Assembly: GCA_038496675.1 (NCBI GenBank) | Contig: CM076656.1 | Span: 23,637,425-23,701,424, forward strand | Direction of reading: 5' to 3' | Length of the DNA: 64,000 bases | From: Rachycentron canadum | Taxonomy: Eukaryota; Chordata; Actinopteri; Carangiformes; Rachycentridae | Part shown: piece by piece, positions 1-11,017 of the stretch | Layout: every line of letters starts with the position of its first letter | Position numbering within the stretch: the stretch's first letter is position 1 | The notes under the pieces: model-generated | Seen by the model: only the letters and a program-made list of their open reading frames with translations | Database searches by the model: none | Told to the model about the DNA's origin: nothing | Translations under genes and position numbers: made by a program

Positions 1-89
1 ATAAACAGTATCTAAAATTAATGTCAAACATCCTAACACAGTCAGATTGCCATTAACATATGAGGCCACAACTAGCAGAAACTAACTAA

Positions 90-143
90 CAAAACTAAAA
101 CTAACGCCAACCTTCTGCTAGGTTGGCTTTAGTTTTAGTTTTG
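90..143. repeat. Near-perfect 24-bp hairpin
   Basis: The arms at 90-113 and 120-143 are reverse complements with a single mismatch, separated by the 6-base loop TCTGCT. One arm is rich in AAAACTAAAACT and the other in AGTTTTAGTTTT. No flanking coding frame or known microRNA sequence was recognised. It could be a small foldback element or the product of a template-switch mutation. Confidence 0.8.
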
Positions 144-2107
144 CTATTTTTTTACACTTAAATTTTTTTTTTGCCTCAGATTAAGCAAACGTGGTTTATT
201 ATATTAATTAGTGAGCTTTAAAGGTGCTGGTTGGGACATAATTGCACAGTTAAGCTCCATGTCTGTTGGCTCAATAGCCTTAGAACAGACAAACATGAGA
301 ATAATATAAACCTTTCATCTGGCTGTAAGTTAGGTGAGTGAGCTTTAAGTGTTGTTTAAGTATTCCTTTAAGAGCCATACGCTGTTTTTCTAAATGTTCA
401 AATGTTCTAATTCTGTGCTTACAGTAACTTCAGCAAAGACCATTTCCCATGGCAACTATTGAAAAATGTTTTCAATGGGCATTCGCAAGGAGAGGCTGAA
501 AAACAGCCAAGGGCACCAGCCATACAAAACCAGAATAAAATATAGACCTCCTTAGACAGTTAGTTACAGTCTCCTTATTTTTTCTACATGCCAAGTTACA
601 TAGGAGTGTAAAGCTATCTCGTGGAATGTAACGATCTCTACACCTCCACAGAACAAAGACTCTTATCTCTTATCTCCCTTTGGTTTCTGCCATTTCCTTT
701 GCCCTCAGGCTGCTTGGACATGGAGACAAAAAGGACTGTAAATCACTGCCTCAATATCTCTTCTCCTTTTCCTTTCTTTCCTTTCCTTCCTTCCGTCTGT
801 AGCATCACACTTAGTCTGGTGCTACAGGGTGGATCTGTCTCCTGCAATAGCGAGAAATCTGTTTATTCGCTTTCTTTATATTTTACCTCCCCATGGCTTT
901 TTCCCCCTCTGCATGGCAAAACAATGCTTAATTTCCTATTTATCTCAAGCTTATCCTCTCGCTCTCTTTGATACATCTTCTGTCTTTCTCTGGCTCATTT
1001 TTCTTCCCCCTCCCGCCTCCCTCCTCGCTCCTGCTTCCGCCCTTTCCTTACAGTAATGGTTTAATTGGAGCCTTTTAAGGTGCTTGTGGAGGATGCAGAG
1101 GGTGGTGAGGAGGGGAGGGGAGGGGAGGGGAGGGGGCAGATGTTGCCTCTGCTGCTGCTGGGATGTCTGTTGAAGCATGGTGTGGCCAGAGATAAAGCAG
1201 CTCTGTGTGTTTGTGTGAGAGACCAGCAATTAGGGCCTTCTGCAGCACAGAGAAGAAGAAGAAGAAGAGCCGACGTCAGCCGCTGCTGCACCACATCAGA
1301 TCTGGAGAGATGTCGGGACACACAGACGCAGAAAGAGGGAGGAAACGCACGGGGAGAGAGTGGTGGTGCAGAAGTGGAGGGATTAAGCGAGATGGAGGGA
1401 TTGGATGCAGGGGATTGGCAACGGAGGAAAAAAAAAAAAACGATAAATGATTCTCGTTAACAATCAAATGATAATTTAAACACAAGCATACAAACAAACC
1501 CAAAGTGGATGATTTACAGCGAAAAGTCCCCAACAAATGCATGAGGGCTCCATTGAGCTGAAACGTGTCGGCGTACAATTTGGGATTAAAATTTTTCAAT
1601 TACCGTGCATCGTAATGACTTCACCACAACAAAGGGCCTCAGATGTTTTGTTTATCTCTTCATGGGCCGTTCTGCATCTGCAGCAGTCGCAACTGAAGCA
1701 CTAACCTCCGAACGCTGACACATCTGAAAATGTTTTCATTTCCTCAGACGGATCACAAAAACCGAGAACCAGGCCCAAGAGTTACACCTTGTTTTTCCCC
1801 AGTTCATGTGGCCATATACAGATGGCTGTAAATCAGAACATGACCACAAAGTGATGTCAGTGCCTTGTGGTCTTTTACAGAGCAGCTGCCGAAGCAGGTC
1901 ACTGACTCACATACCCAGAACATTGTGTAGAACATCTGTACTAGTTAAACGAATAATCTGTTCGCATTTATATAAATGACTGTTTCAGACCAAGGACTGA
2001 GCCATGAAAATAAAACTCATGGACCTAGCTCCCAAAGATACCCAAAACCAACAGCGCTCCTACTTATTGGTGAGCTTATATGGAAGAATATTGTGGAAAA
2101 TGCTTTT
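144..2107. other. Gene-free stretch with CT-rich and GA-rich tracts
   Basis: I see no supportable gene here. Bases 144-620 are AT-rich single-copy DNA. Bases 660-1050 are strongly pyrimidine-rich on the plus strand. A run of GGGGA units follows at about 1109-1136, then a GAA-type run near 1252-1269 and an A-run at 1428-1440. The short open frames in this stretch come from these skewed tracts and resemble no protein family I know. Confidence 0.6.
1109..1136 (+). repeat. (GGGGA)n tract, G-quadruplex-capable
   Basis: Five consecutive runs of four or more G, each separated by a single A, follow GGTGGTGAGG. Four or more G-runs with one-base loops match the standard G-quadruplex pattern on the plus strand. 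Confidence 0.8.
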
Positions 2108-2203
2108 TTTTTTTTTCTTTTGTATTTTGATGTCTTTATTTGATAGGACAGTGAAGCAGCAAAGAGTCCAGTCGACCAGGAATTGAACCAGGGTCTGAAA
2201 ACA
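2108..2203 (-). mobile_element. tRNA-derived SINE fragment
   Basis: Read on the minus strand, the segment contains GGTTCAATTCC, a one-base variant of the RNA polymerase III B-box consensus GGTTCGANTCC. It continues through TTTGCTGC and CACTGTCCTATCAAATAAAG and ends in an A-rich tail (the plus-strand T-run at 2104-2115). This order matches a common teleost SINE whose body ends in a TCAAATAAAG-type tail. The copy is short, so the middle of the usual body appears to be missing. Confidence 0.65.
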
Positions 2204-2460
2204 TAGAGGGATGTTCCTTAAGATAAGAAGGTAAGGTAAGAACTGCTAATGTGGCATCGTACTTATGCATGAAAACACTGGCCAGATGTGATCAAACACG
2301 TGTACAGTAAACTGTAAAATCACTTCCTGTTGCGTCCGTTGTGTCGGAGGTTTCGGCTGATTCTCTTTAACTGACCTGGTCTTCAGCCTCCGGTCAATGA
2401 CTTTGTCCGTTGTCGGTGTTTGATTGTTAACTGGAGACATGTAGCTCAATCCCAGAGCAG

Positions 2461-2698
2461 GCTAACTGTTAGCTCAGTGTTAGCTCACAGTGAGCTCAAT
2501 GTGAGCTCACTGTTAGCTAACTGTTAGCTCAATGTGAGCTAACTGTGAGCTCACTGTTAGCTCACTATTAGCTCACTGTTAGCTAACTGTGAGCTCACTG
2601 TTAGCTCAATGTGAGCTAACTGTGAGCTAACTGTGAGCTCACTGTTAGCTCACTATTAGCTCACTGTTAGCTAACTGTTAGCTCAATGTGAGCTAACA
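2461..2698. repeat. Minisatellite, 11-bp unit, about 21.6 copies
   Basis: The array parses into 21 full 11-base units of the form GTKAGCTMAMT plus a 7-base partial unit. Every unit contains the palindrome AGCT and many contain GAGCTC. The variants G/T at position 3 and C/A at position 8 are arranged non-randomly. Units 7-11 and 15-19, counted after the partial unit, are the same five-unit string, so an 88-bp higher-order duplication is visible. It is bounded by ordinary single-copy DNA. Confidence 0.95.
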
Positions 2699-4007
2699 TT
2701 TCCTCTCAAATCTCATCTGATCATTTGTTTTATATCATAAAACATAAACTGATGATTGAGTCCAACAACGCTGTAAAACAGACTATTGAATCATATTTTT
2801 TATAATAATTTTATAGGAGATGAGTTGAATTAATTTTGAAAACAACACACAGCCCTATACTACTGTAGACCCACACAGCCCTACAAACTTACTCCCTAAT
2901 CTCACTTGCAGACGACACTTTGAATAAATAAATGTCTGTTTTCTTCCTCCAAACCACATTTCTGTGATCATATTGATTTAACCCAAGTCCAGGTAAATGA
3001 AAGATTCCTAGACCTGCCTCTCTAATAATCATTCTTTAGGGAAATCCTCTGTTGCGCAGCATCAGCTTGTTTGATTTGGATATCAAAAGTACAGGTTGTC
3101 AGAATGCGCAATATGAGACACCTGGGACAACTGAGACTGCATTAGTCATAGTTCAAAGGCAGGAAACCCGTGACAGAACTGATCAACTGTTGTGTGACAA
3201 GTATTGTCTGTGAAATATGAAGCAGAAAAGCTACAGGACTAAATGCACCATCACCAGGAACACCCAGGCCACCAGTAAAGGGATGGTCACTCACCGCATC
3301 TCACCGACTCTCTCATCACTCTGCACCCATTAGCATGTTAATTATTCTGTAATGATAGCAGCAGCGCAGTGACCCGAACTTAATCAACTTCCTCTTACCG
3401 CATTTTTAGTCGCTGATCAGGGATAAACAGGAGCTGATCACGAGAATGAGGCTGCACCCTTCGAGGAATGTTTGCTTCCCTTATTGTCAGTCTAAGAATT
3501 GATGTTAGCATTATCCGTGGACGCACATTCACTCGTGGAAACACAATATGTTTTCTTTATCACAGCAGAAATGATTTGTTACAGCGTGGCTCCTGTACTG
3601 CTGCTCAGAACACCGCTGTTTAACGACGAAACGCTGCATATAACATGAACTCGCAGCGCAGCGTATTACAATACAGCATCTGTTCACGGAACCTCTGCAA
3701 TCATAAAGCCAAAAGTATCATTTTTAAATAAGATATGCGTTTGACATCTGAGCCCCAGATGTGCACTTGAGCCGGCGACTTACCTGACAGACGCCACACT
3801 TGACTTGCAACTTGTCTCTTATTGACTCCAGCCTTGACTCAGACACATAAATTGTGCATGGAAGTTGAAAAGAAGTCCTTGAAAAGAAGTCAGTATATTT
3901 ATTTTCTGGCTGTTGACTCTATCCTGTTACAGACTGTTCAGTTAGCATGTTTGGGATGTTTGTGATCTCACAATTTTACTATTGTGCCACAACAACTGGT
4001 TACTACT
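2699..4007. other. Single-copy stretch without recognised gene
   Basis: There are no repeats longer than short A/T runs and no frame resembling a known protein. The composition is balanced and includes a few CpG-containing words around 3580-3680. Nothing specific can be assigned. Confidence 0.5.
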
Positions 4008-4273
4008 AGACGTAGTCTCTGGGTCTGTAAAGCGAAGCCAATGCTGCCAGTGTGGCTACGCTGTGATTGACAGACTGTACCACCCAATCAGGATAGAGTG
4101 CAGAGCAGGTCAGATCCACCCCTCACTCCTCCTCCAAGCTTCACCTTCTCCTCCGAACACGGTTTCTTCTGATTTCAAAAAACGACAAAATGGCCAACAG
4201 ACAAATTACAAACTGGAGGCTTTAAAATGGCAGCTCACAAACCAGGGGGTGACGTCACTGAGGGTTGATACTT
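4008..4273 (+). mobile_element. Family A non-autonomous element, internally deleted
   Basis: The copy opens with CGTAGTCTCTGGGTCTGTAAAG and closes with ATGGCAGCTCACAAACC followed by GGGTGACGTCACTGAGGGTTG. Compared with longer copies at 39621 and 45308, the middle is missing, including the GGGGGCGACTCC block. It retains TGATTGACAG at 4064-4073 (the canonical PBX-MEIS/PREP decamer) and a full palindromic CRE, TGACGTCA, at 4250-4257. Confidence 0.85.
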
Positions 4274-6800
4274 AAGGTTCAAAGGTTACAAACGGCCTTG
4301 TTTGTAAGATTGGTCAAAGGATTAATTGCTGCCGCCAAATAATTTCAGTTGCCTGTAATCTGATCACAGTGATCTAAACTTTTCGGACTTCAAATTAAGA
4401 AACTGTCTCATATCCAAATTTATCATTTATCTTATAACTGATCATCTGATGTTAATGTCCTTGTTCCCTCCAACTGACTCTACAAATAGTCCGTTCTACA
4501 GCAGGTTCAATATGAACCTGCATGTTTGTCAACTCTTTAATTAAAATTGTTATTATCCTTTGAATTTTGAAATTAGGAACCAGACTATCATTGTTCCTTA
4601 AATTCCAACATACTTGGAGGGTGATATTCTCAGAATTAGACCCGTAGTTTAAAGGACTCGCACCTTGATGGATTTTGGATTTTGTGACTAATGAACATCT
4701 GGTTTGACCTCAGCGAATTTCACTCCCCTGTGCTTAGATAGCTATCCATGCCTTGGCCTTGACTGTGCCCATGTGGGCAAGTTTGTTATGTCTGCATGTG
4801 GGTCTCACCCTGTGACTCATTGCCCTCTATTATTTTGCTGCCATTGCTCTGAACAGTGAAATAAAAATGTTTGTTTATCCCCCCCCCGGACGAAATAGCT
4901 TTGGGAAATCCGCTGAAGGTCATCGCTCAAGTTGGTCGTAGCTCGCATGCCTCAGTTAAGTCATCAGAGTGATGATCACGCACGCATGTCCCGGTGCTAT
5001 TACTGCGGGGGTCTGAGCCTAACGCACGGTATCAGTCAGGGGTGGTTACTGCAAGTGAAAGTTACCAGCGAGCCTGAAGTTGGAAGCACAGCAGGAAGAT
5101 GTTTTGACTTCACTTTGCACTGGAAAGGAAATTTGTGTGACACACACACACATTTTCTCCTGTCCTCATGCGAACCCACGTGCAGCACGACAGGCCCACA
5201 GCAGTACACAAACGCTCATTCACTCTCATCGGTGCACATACGTGCAGTCCCATTTCGAACTCCTGACTGGATCCTCAGATCCAGATTTGATTTCCTTCTC
5301 AAAGGGCTCTTTTGTCGGACAACCTTTGCCCATGAAACAGAGTACATACAGTACTGCGGCTTAATTTGAACTTGGAAATAAGATGTTGTAATGAGTCCTG
5401 TATTGGATTACAAGGTTTACCCTTCTTGACTGTTCTGACCAATGTTCTTTCTCTACTCCCAGTCCCTGTGTTTGAATTAAATTGTTGCATTTTGACTCAA
5501 CAAAACCCAGAGGAATGAAAAAGTTGAACAGAAAATAAGATCTGCTCCTCAAACACTTTCTTTTTCTTTATCAAGGTCCAGAACATAATGGCTGAGATGT
5601 TGCCTTTGACTGATCCAAGCAAGTAAGAAGCCTGAAATTACACCAAATCACATGTTAAAGTGCACGGAGTCGGGCATGAAGCGGAAGCCAATAACAAGTG
5701 GAAAGGAAAGAGCTAAAACAAGCTTGTCCTGATCATAAATCTGTGAAGCAGACCTGAAGTACAGATGTAATGATCCAGAAGATATGCTCTGTTCATCACG
5801 GTTGACTTTCTGCCCCTTCCCCTCTGCCTCACAGCGCAATCAAATAAAAAAGAATGCAGCTGTTGTGAAAACCTCTTTATTTCCTTTTGTTTATGAAGGA
5901 AAATATTGAGAGCGATGGGCCTTTTGAGAATTGAAATTGAGCTGCAAATAATTAGTAAAGCAGGGCTGACCTGCAATAGAGGAAGCAATGCTAATGTATG
6001 TTAACTCAATTTAGCCTCACTCCCGTAGGCCCCCACACAGCAGAGCCTCAGGATGGCTGGTCACGTTTTCTTCTTCCCCCAGAAGTAAACATCTGCCAAG
6101 GCCTCCATGACACATAACATGCCATCTGTCCTTCCTCCTTTTCTCCGTCTCCTGCCCTTTCATCCCTCTCCATCTCTGACAATTATGTGACTGGCGGCTT
6201 TTAGTACAAAGGATACGTCACCAGAGCTGTAATCAATGTAAATAACTGAGGTGAGACGTGAACACCAGCATTATAATGTGACAGTGTAGATTTAGGTGGG
6301 GGCACAGCTCTGTACTGGGTTATGCCCTGATGAGTGAGGCACAGATCTCCAATGCAGGGACAAAGGCCTCTTCTTTAAGTGAAACTGGAGATCACTAAGG
6401 AAGCATCTGGCAACCTGTACGCAGGGCGAGGTAGATGATCTGGAGATGAAAAATGCCAATAATGTGAGCCTCCTTCAGGTTCTCTTGGCAGGAGTGGGTA
6501 AACTTGATACATTCCTTCCTCGACGTTTCTCTCTCACCCTCTCTCTCTCCCTGCCACTCTGTCTTCCCCCACTCTCTCATTTGTTCGTCACCCTCGCCGC
6601 TGGCTGGGGGAGCGAGAGGTGGGCCAACGGAGACAGGATACGCCGTTTGTCAGCCAGCAGCGGACGTGCCTGGCGGAGCTCCGCTTTCAGCCAAGGTGTC
6701 AAACAAAGAGTCACTTGGTCCAGGAACTCCAGGACAAGCTGTAAGTCTGTCCGCCCTCCGAGTCACACCTCGCCCCCTCCTCCTGTAATGGTGCCTGCCA
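4274..6800. other. Single-copy stretch without recognised gene
   Basis: A frame of about 145 codons on the plus strand at 4932-5369 has no recognisable domain, and its CA-rich centre suggests it is fortuitous. Bases 5570-6400 contain words typical of vertebrate non-coding DNA. Bases 6530-6760 are CT-rich and then GC-rich. Nothing more specific can be supported. Confidence 0.5.
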
Positions 6801-6801
6801 G

Positions 6802-6858
6802 TGCTCTCTCTCTCTCTCTCTCTCTATCTGACCTCTCTACCCCCCCCCCCCCCCCCCN
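6802..6858. repeat. (CT)n followed by C18 and an ambiguous base
   Basis: A CT dinucleotide run at 6802-6825 is followed by 18 C residues at 6840-6857 and a single N at 6858. The N directly after the homopolymer suggests that the run length was not resolved in the assembly. Confidence 0.95.
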
Positions 6859-7169
6859 CATTTCATCAGGGATATCAGCCTGTACTGCCGAGCAACGTTG
6901 CCAGGTCTGGTCTTTTCTTGTAAAACTATCCCCGCATTTCCCCTCCAACACCGTCACCACCTTCAATCAAACTACACCTGATACTTCTGATTAAATCAGA
7001 ATCAACCTCACTCAGGACGGTGGCACAGGGCGGTGGAAAGCGCCGATACATTTTCCCGAGGTAAACCATATTGAGCTTTATGTAAAGAAAACTGTCAGAG
7101 ATGAAGAGAAAGTCCAACCTCAGAGTCCTAATGTTGATATTTACATATTAATTTTTATAACCTGCCTCT

Positions 7170-7303
7170 ATATATATATATATATATATAGAACCAAAAG
7201 GTGAGGAGTCAAAAGAGTGAGTGGTATATATATCATATATATATATATATATATGATATATATATATCATATATATATATGATATATATATATATATATA
7301 TAC
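7170..7303. repeat. AT microsatellite with nested palindromes
   Basis: TA runs at 7170-7190 and 7226-7302 are interrupted by ATCATAT and ATGATAT in mirror positions, so the second block forms several nested inverted repeats. Short open frames across it are artefacts of the repeat. Confidence 0.9.
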
Positions 7304-7436
7304 ACGTCTAGGTCCTTTAAAACTACTTGCGTACTTGCTTGTGTTTAAAGGAACTGAACTCAAAACATTACATGATTTTTTTGGCCTCTTGTGTGCAACA
7401 TAACAATACAGCAACTGACATATCATCACACATAAG

Positions 7437-7620
7437 TAGTAGAGGTGGGAGTAAGTCACACATGTGGGAGTCACAAGCAAGTCTCAAGTCTTAACCTTCA
7501 AGTCTCAAGTTGCTTTTGGTGAGAACTGAGCAAGTCAAGTCGAGTCCCTGTCAAGTTATTTCTCAGGTCACAAGCTAAACAAAATTCAGAAATCAGCCCC
7601 AGTGTCCACATTTAGATTCA
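7437..7620 (+). mobile_element. Old dispersed repeat with CAAGTCTCAAGTC words
   Basis: The segment starts near AGAGGTGGGAGTAAGTCAC and continues with reiterated CAAGTC/TCAAGTC words. This matches my recollection of a hAT-like non-autonomous repeat in fish genomes. A second piece with the same AAGTCAAGTCTCAAC wording lies at about 8040-8110, so the 7.44-8.11 kb interval may be one element with an insertion. No terminal inverted repeat was found, so the superfamily is uncertain. Confidence 0.45.
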
Positions 7621-7769
7621 GATAAATCAGAGGTCATGAAAAGTTTAACATTAACAAAAACTGTTGCAGCTGCTCAAACCTTTTAAATCTTCCTGATATT
7701 TGCCATTTTGTGTTAATGTCGTGTGGGTCTGTGACGGCAGCCTCACACTGCTACAATCATTATTATTAG

Positions 7770-7935
7770 TCTTAGGGGGTTATGTTTTCACCCCTGTCTG
7801 TTTATCCTGCAGATTATCCAGAAAGCACAGAACCAATTTGCACCAAAATCGGTGGACAGATGGGGGATGGACAAAGGGAGGACACATGACATTTTGATCC
7901 AGATCGGGTTAAAGAGGCAGATCCAAAATGGACCT
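7770..7935 (+). mobile_element. Degenerate dispersed repeat (GGGGGTTATG type)
   Basis: The order GGGGGTTATGTTTTCACCCC, then CAGAACCAATTTGCACCAAAA, GGTGGACAGATGGG, GACATTTTGATCCAGATC and GGCAGATCC matches a repeat I recall as common in fish genomes. I cannot name the family with confidence. It lies between two pieces of the CAAGTC-rich repeat and may be nested in it. Confidence 0.5.
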
Positions 7936-8039
7936 TCCTCTTCCATGTGCTCTACCAAGTGTTATTGTAGTTATTAGTATTACATCTACAACTTGCACTG
8001 TGCTCTGTTGTCTTTCCACCTGCACTGAGCTAGAAACCA

Positions 8040-8110
8040 CGCCTGTCTCCAGTCCAAGTCAAGTCTCAACTCATGAACATCAACTTATCAGTCGAGTCAA
8101 ATCTTTTATC
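8040..8110 (+). mobile_element. Second piece of the CAAGTC-rich repeat
   Basis: It contains CCAAGTCAAGTCTCAAC and GTCGAGTCAAATC, the same vocabulary as 7437-7620. It is probably the right-hand part of the same old element, separated by the GGGGGTTATG-type insertion. Confidence 0.35.
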
Positions 8111-8230
8111 AATATTGGACAAACAAAGTCCTTGAATTTGTGATTGAAGTCTGAAAAATATTTATCAGTTGCCTATTTCCACATCCTGTAGACTCAATAT
8201 TGATTCAGTTTCAATTCACCTCTGTACAAC

Positions 8231-8476
8231 TCTATCCATTATCTATTCCGCTTATCAGAGGCTGGAGCCAGTCTCAGTTTACACTGGGACACAGGGCCAG
8301 CACATAGAGTCAATCAACAATTCACACTCACATTCACACCTTCGGGGAATTGAGAGCCGTCAGTTAACGTAACGTGCATGTCTTTGGACTGCGGGAGGAA
8401 GCCGGAGAACCTGGAGAGAACCCACGTGGGCACAGGGAGAACCCAGAACCTAACCAATAAACCGCCGCGCCACCCT
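8231..8476 (+). mobile_element. L2/Maui-type LINE 3' end
   Basis: The segment reads TCTATCCATTATCTATTCCG, then GGCTGGAGCCAGTCTCAG, ACAGGGCCAGCACATAGAG, ATTCACACTCACATTCACACC, GCATGTCTTTGGACTGCGGG, GAAGCCGGAGAAC, and ends at ACCGCCGCGCCACCC. That is the well-known 3' tail of fish L2/Maui LINEs and of SINEs that borrow it. A section that usually follows the first block is missing. There is no coding potential. Confidence 0.9.
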
Positions 8477-9439
8477 TTTTTATGTAGACATGAAAGTCCA
8501 ATATTCATCCTCTTTTTAAACCTGTCTTCTGTTTGCATTCAAAACAGAAAAGAAAACTTTTTAGCTTCTATATGTTCCACTGTTGCCAACTGTGTCTGTC
8601 CAAAACAAAACAATGAGCTGCAAGGTGCTAAAATGCTCTGCAGCGTCACGTGATAAAACTTTAATGTTGTAGATAGAACAATGTAATTTTTGTTGCTATT
8701 AAACTTGTAACTTATAGAAATAATATTTATAATAGTCAATAGTTTTCCACTGGGAAAATACACCAAACAACAAAACCGAACTTTAGCTGGAAGATACATG
8801 AGGAACGGTCTAATTTTTTAACGGTGATGTAGGCCTCGTGTTTGCATGTGTGACAGCGTCTTGTGTTCATCTGTCTTCACACATCCCTGTTTGTGTACAC
8901 GCCTGACTGAACACAGTCACGTATGTGCCTGTACATGTGAGTGCAGATTGTTGTAGACTCGCGTAAACGTAAATCCCTCGTTATTTTCACACTTCTCGTG
9001 TTTGTCGAAGCTTTTCCGCCCCCGCCCCCCCACCAGCTTCGACAACAGAGCTGTCACAGGAAGCAAATCATCATCATCGGAACGACTGAATGGTCGACTG
9101 ATAGCACAAAGGAATAGCACTGACACATCGACACAGTACCGGGTCAGCGTGTCATAAATGTTTACAGACCCATGTCTGCACAGCTGCCTCCTTTACAGTC
9201 TTCTATCATCGGTACCCCGAGCCACGCACAGGCAGGAACATCAATGGTATGGGTGACTTCCTCCCACCTGACCACTGATACTGTCTATTCAATTTGAAAT
9301 TCCAGTCTGTCATGAGTCATTATTTACAGTGTGGTATTCTAAAGGAAGACAGTTCTGCTTCGAGTAATTTCAGGTAAAACATCAGACAACAGTGTCTTTG
9401 TTTTTGCCCAAATTCTCGTGGGAGAGGTGGACTGGTTTT
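8477..9439. other. Single-copy stretch without recognised gene
   Basis: It is AT-rich to about 8820, then mixed. A C-rich run lies at 9018-9031. No supportable frame or RNA was found. Confidence 0.5.
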
Positions 9440-9905
9440 TCACCAAGTGTTAACCCACCATGACGTCGCCCACTGGTCTGTGAGCTGCGGTTTTGAAGCC
9501 TCCAGTTTGTAATGGCCGTCGGCCATCCTGGTGTTTTCTTGAAACCAGAAGAAACCATATTTGGAGGAGAAGGTGGAGCCGAGGAGGAGTGAGGGGTGGA
9601 GCTGACCTGCTCTGTACCGACGGCGTTTCTAATGCATACGTGTTGCAAATCAGCAGCTCATCAATACGACAGCATGTTATTGTTGATTTGCAATTGAGCC
9701 CATAAACTCATGAGAAAAAGATTTGTAAATGTAATAAATTAAGTGAGATCTAGGGCCATTTTCACATAGACTTCAATACAATCTGACTTACAACCAGTGG
9801 AGTCGCCCCCTGGTGGTCATTCGATAGAATGAAGGTTTAAGACACTTCAGCATTAGCTTCACTTTTCAGACCTGGAGTCTATGTCTACTTTTATAAAACA
9901 GTCTG
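9440..9905 (-). mobile_element. Family A non-autonomous element
   Basis: Read on the minus strand it starts at the terminal motif (TTTTATAAAAGTAGACATAGACTC) and passes through GTGAAGC, CTTAAACCTTCATTC and TTGTATTGAAGTCTATGTG. It ends near GGCGACGTCATGGTGGGTTAACACTTGG. Bases 9620-9720 do not match the other copies and are replacement or highly diverged sequence. The plus-strand TCGCCCCCTGGTGG at 9803-9816 is the best CTCF-like match in the family. Confidence 0.85.
9803..9816 (-). promoter_or_regulatory. CTCF-like motif inside family A copy
   Basis: On the minus strand the 14-mer CCACCAGGGGGCGA agrees with the CTCF core CCASYAGRKGGCRS at 13 of 14 positions by eye. Occupancy is unknown. Confidence 0.4.
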
Positions 9906-10295
9906 AGCCTAAAACTGCATATGTCTTACAGCTTTTATTTTGAAGGGGCAATATGTAGAATCTGGCCAACTGTTGAATTCATATTTCAAACAAATTACAT
10001 CTTCCAACTGAAGAGAACATACTGTACTTACATTCTGTTGATAATCTTAGTTCAAAGTATAGAATGAAACACTTACTTTTCCCAATAGACTCAATCTATT
10101 AAATGTACATGATTTAGTTGGTTTCAACTATTTAAGACAATTTAAGATACAGGAAGCTTATATTCGTTGTTTCAGAATTAAAAAAAAGATTGGTTGTGAT
10201 TGAACCTTGTATACTGAATGGAACTGAAAGTATAAAAAAAAAGAGCATTAATGACTCTTTCACTCCAGTTTGTTTCTCTCTAGCTTAGTTTCTGT
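9906..10295. other. AT-rich stretch without gene
   Basis: It contains AAGGGGCAATATGTAGAATCT near 9945. This resembles a short repeat-end word that also appears in reverse near 16300. Otherwise it is unassigned AT-rich DNA. Confidence 0.4.
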
Positions 10296-10324
10296 CCACG
10301 TCCACTTTTATATACAGTCTATGT
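10296..10324. mobile_element. Solo terminal fragment of family A
   Basis: CACGTCCACTTTTATATACAG followed by TCTATG is the reverse complement of the family A terminus seen at 24916 (CATAGACTGTATATAAA) and in the copies at 9905 and 38019. No adjoining element body is recognisable. Confidence 0.6.
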
Positions 10325-10489
10325 TTGGAGCTGTAGCAAGTGGCTAATTAGTCAAATTTACGACGGCAAAATGTAAATTTGAAAAACATTTTTGAAACGG
10401 TGTAAATCTATTAAAAATACATATTCAACACCTTTTACTGTTGCAACCTTGAATTTCACATTAATGTAAAAATATCTTAGTCAAATGCA

Positions 10490-10592
10490 GTCAAGTCATT
10501 TTTTGTCATTTGTATAACGCCAAATCACAATAGAAGTTATCTCATGGCATTTTTCAAATCGAGCAGGTCTCGACCTTTTCTTTTTATTATTT
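10490..10592 (-). mobile_element. LINE/SINE 3' tail
   Basis: On the minus strand it reads GACCTGCTCGATTTGAAAAATG, CCATGAGATAACTTCTATTG, TGATTTGGCG and TTATACAAATGA. This is the same tail type as 44245-44335 and is typical of fish LINE-derived 3' ends (GATTTGGCGCTATAHAAATAAA). Confidence 0.75.
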
Positions 10593-10976
10593 ATTTTTCT
10601 AAATTATTTACAGACCCAACACTTCCCACCAACAGCAAGTAATGGCTCTGTAGATCAGTGGCTGGAATATTTCTTTGTGTTGTTTGCACATCGTTACATG
10701 TGTGATCATCCGTCTGGTTCCAAATAAAATGCCGTGCTCATGAAACGCTACGACCTGGATTAGTGAGAGGAACGTGACTCAATGGACCTTTGGTTTCCTG
10801 GTCATCGACAAAATGTGTGCATCTGTGCACGTGAATGCATAAGACAAAAGTGTGTATGTATGTGTGTGTGTGTGTGTGTGTTGTATGGCTGCCAAGCTTA
10901 AAGCCACACAGCAGATGGACAGTTTTGAATTAAACGTTGTGCATGACACAACTGCTCTTATTCCGATCTCCCTCCA

Positions 10977-11017
<41 letters not shown>

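Noticed and set aside
2461..2698. Immunoglobulin switch-like region
   Set aside because: AGCT repeats are similar in wording, but teleosts lack class switching of the mammalian type and no immunoglobulin gene is in the window.
2461..2698. CRISPR array
   Set aside because: The units are contiguous 11-mers without spacers, in a vertebrate-type genome.
4932..5369. 145-codon frame with RCYYCGG, considered as a retroelement zinc knuckle
   Set aside because: The spacing of a CCHC knuckle is not met, and no gag, protease or polymerase motifs are nearby.
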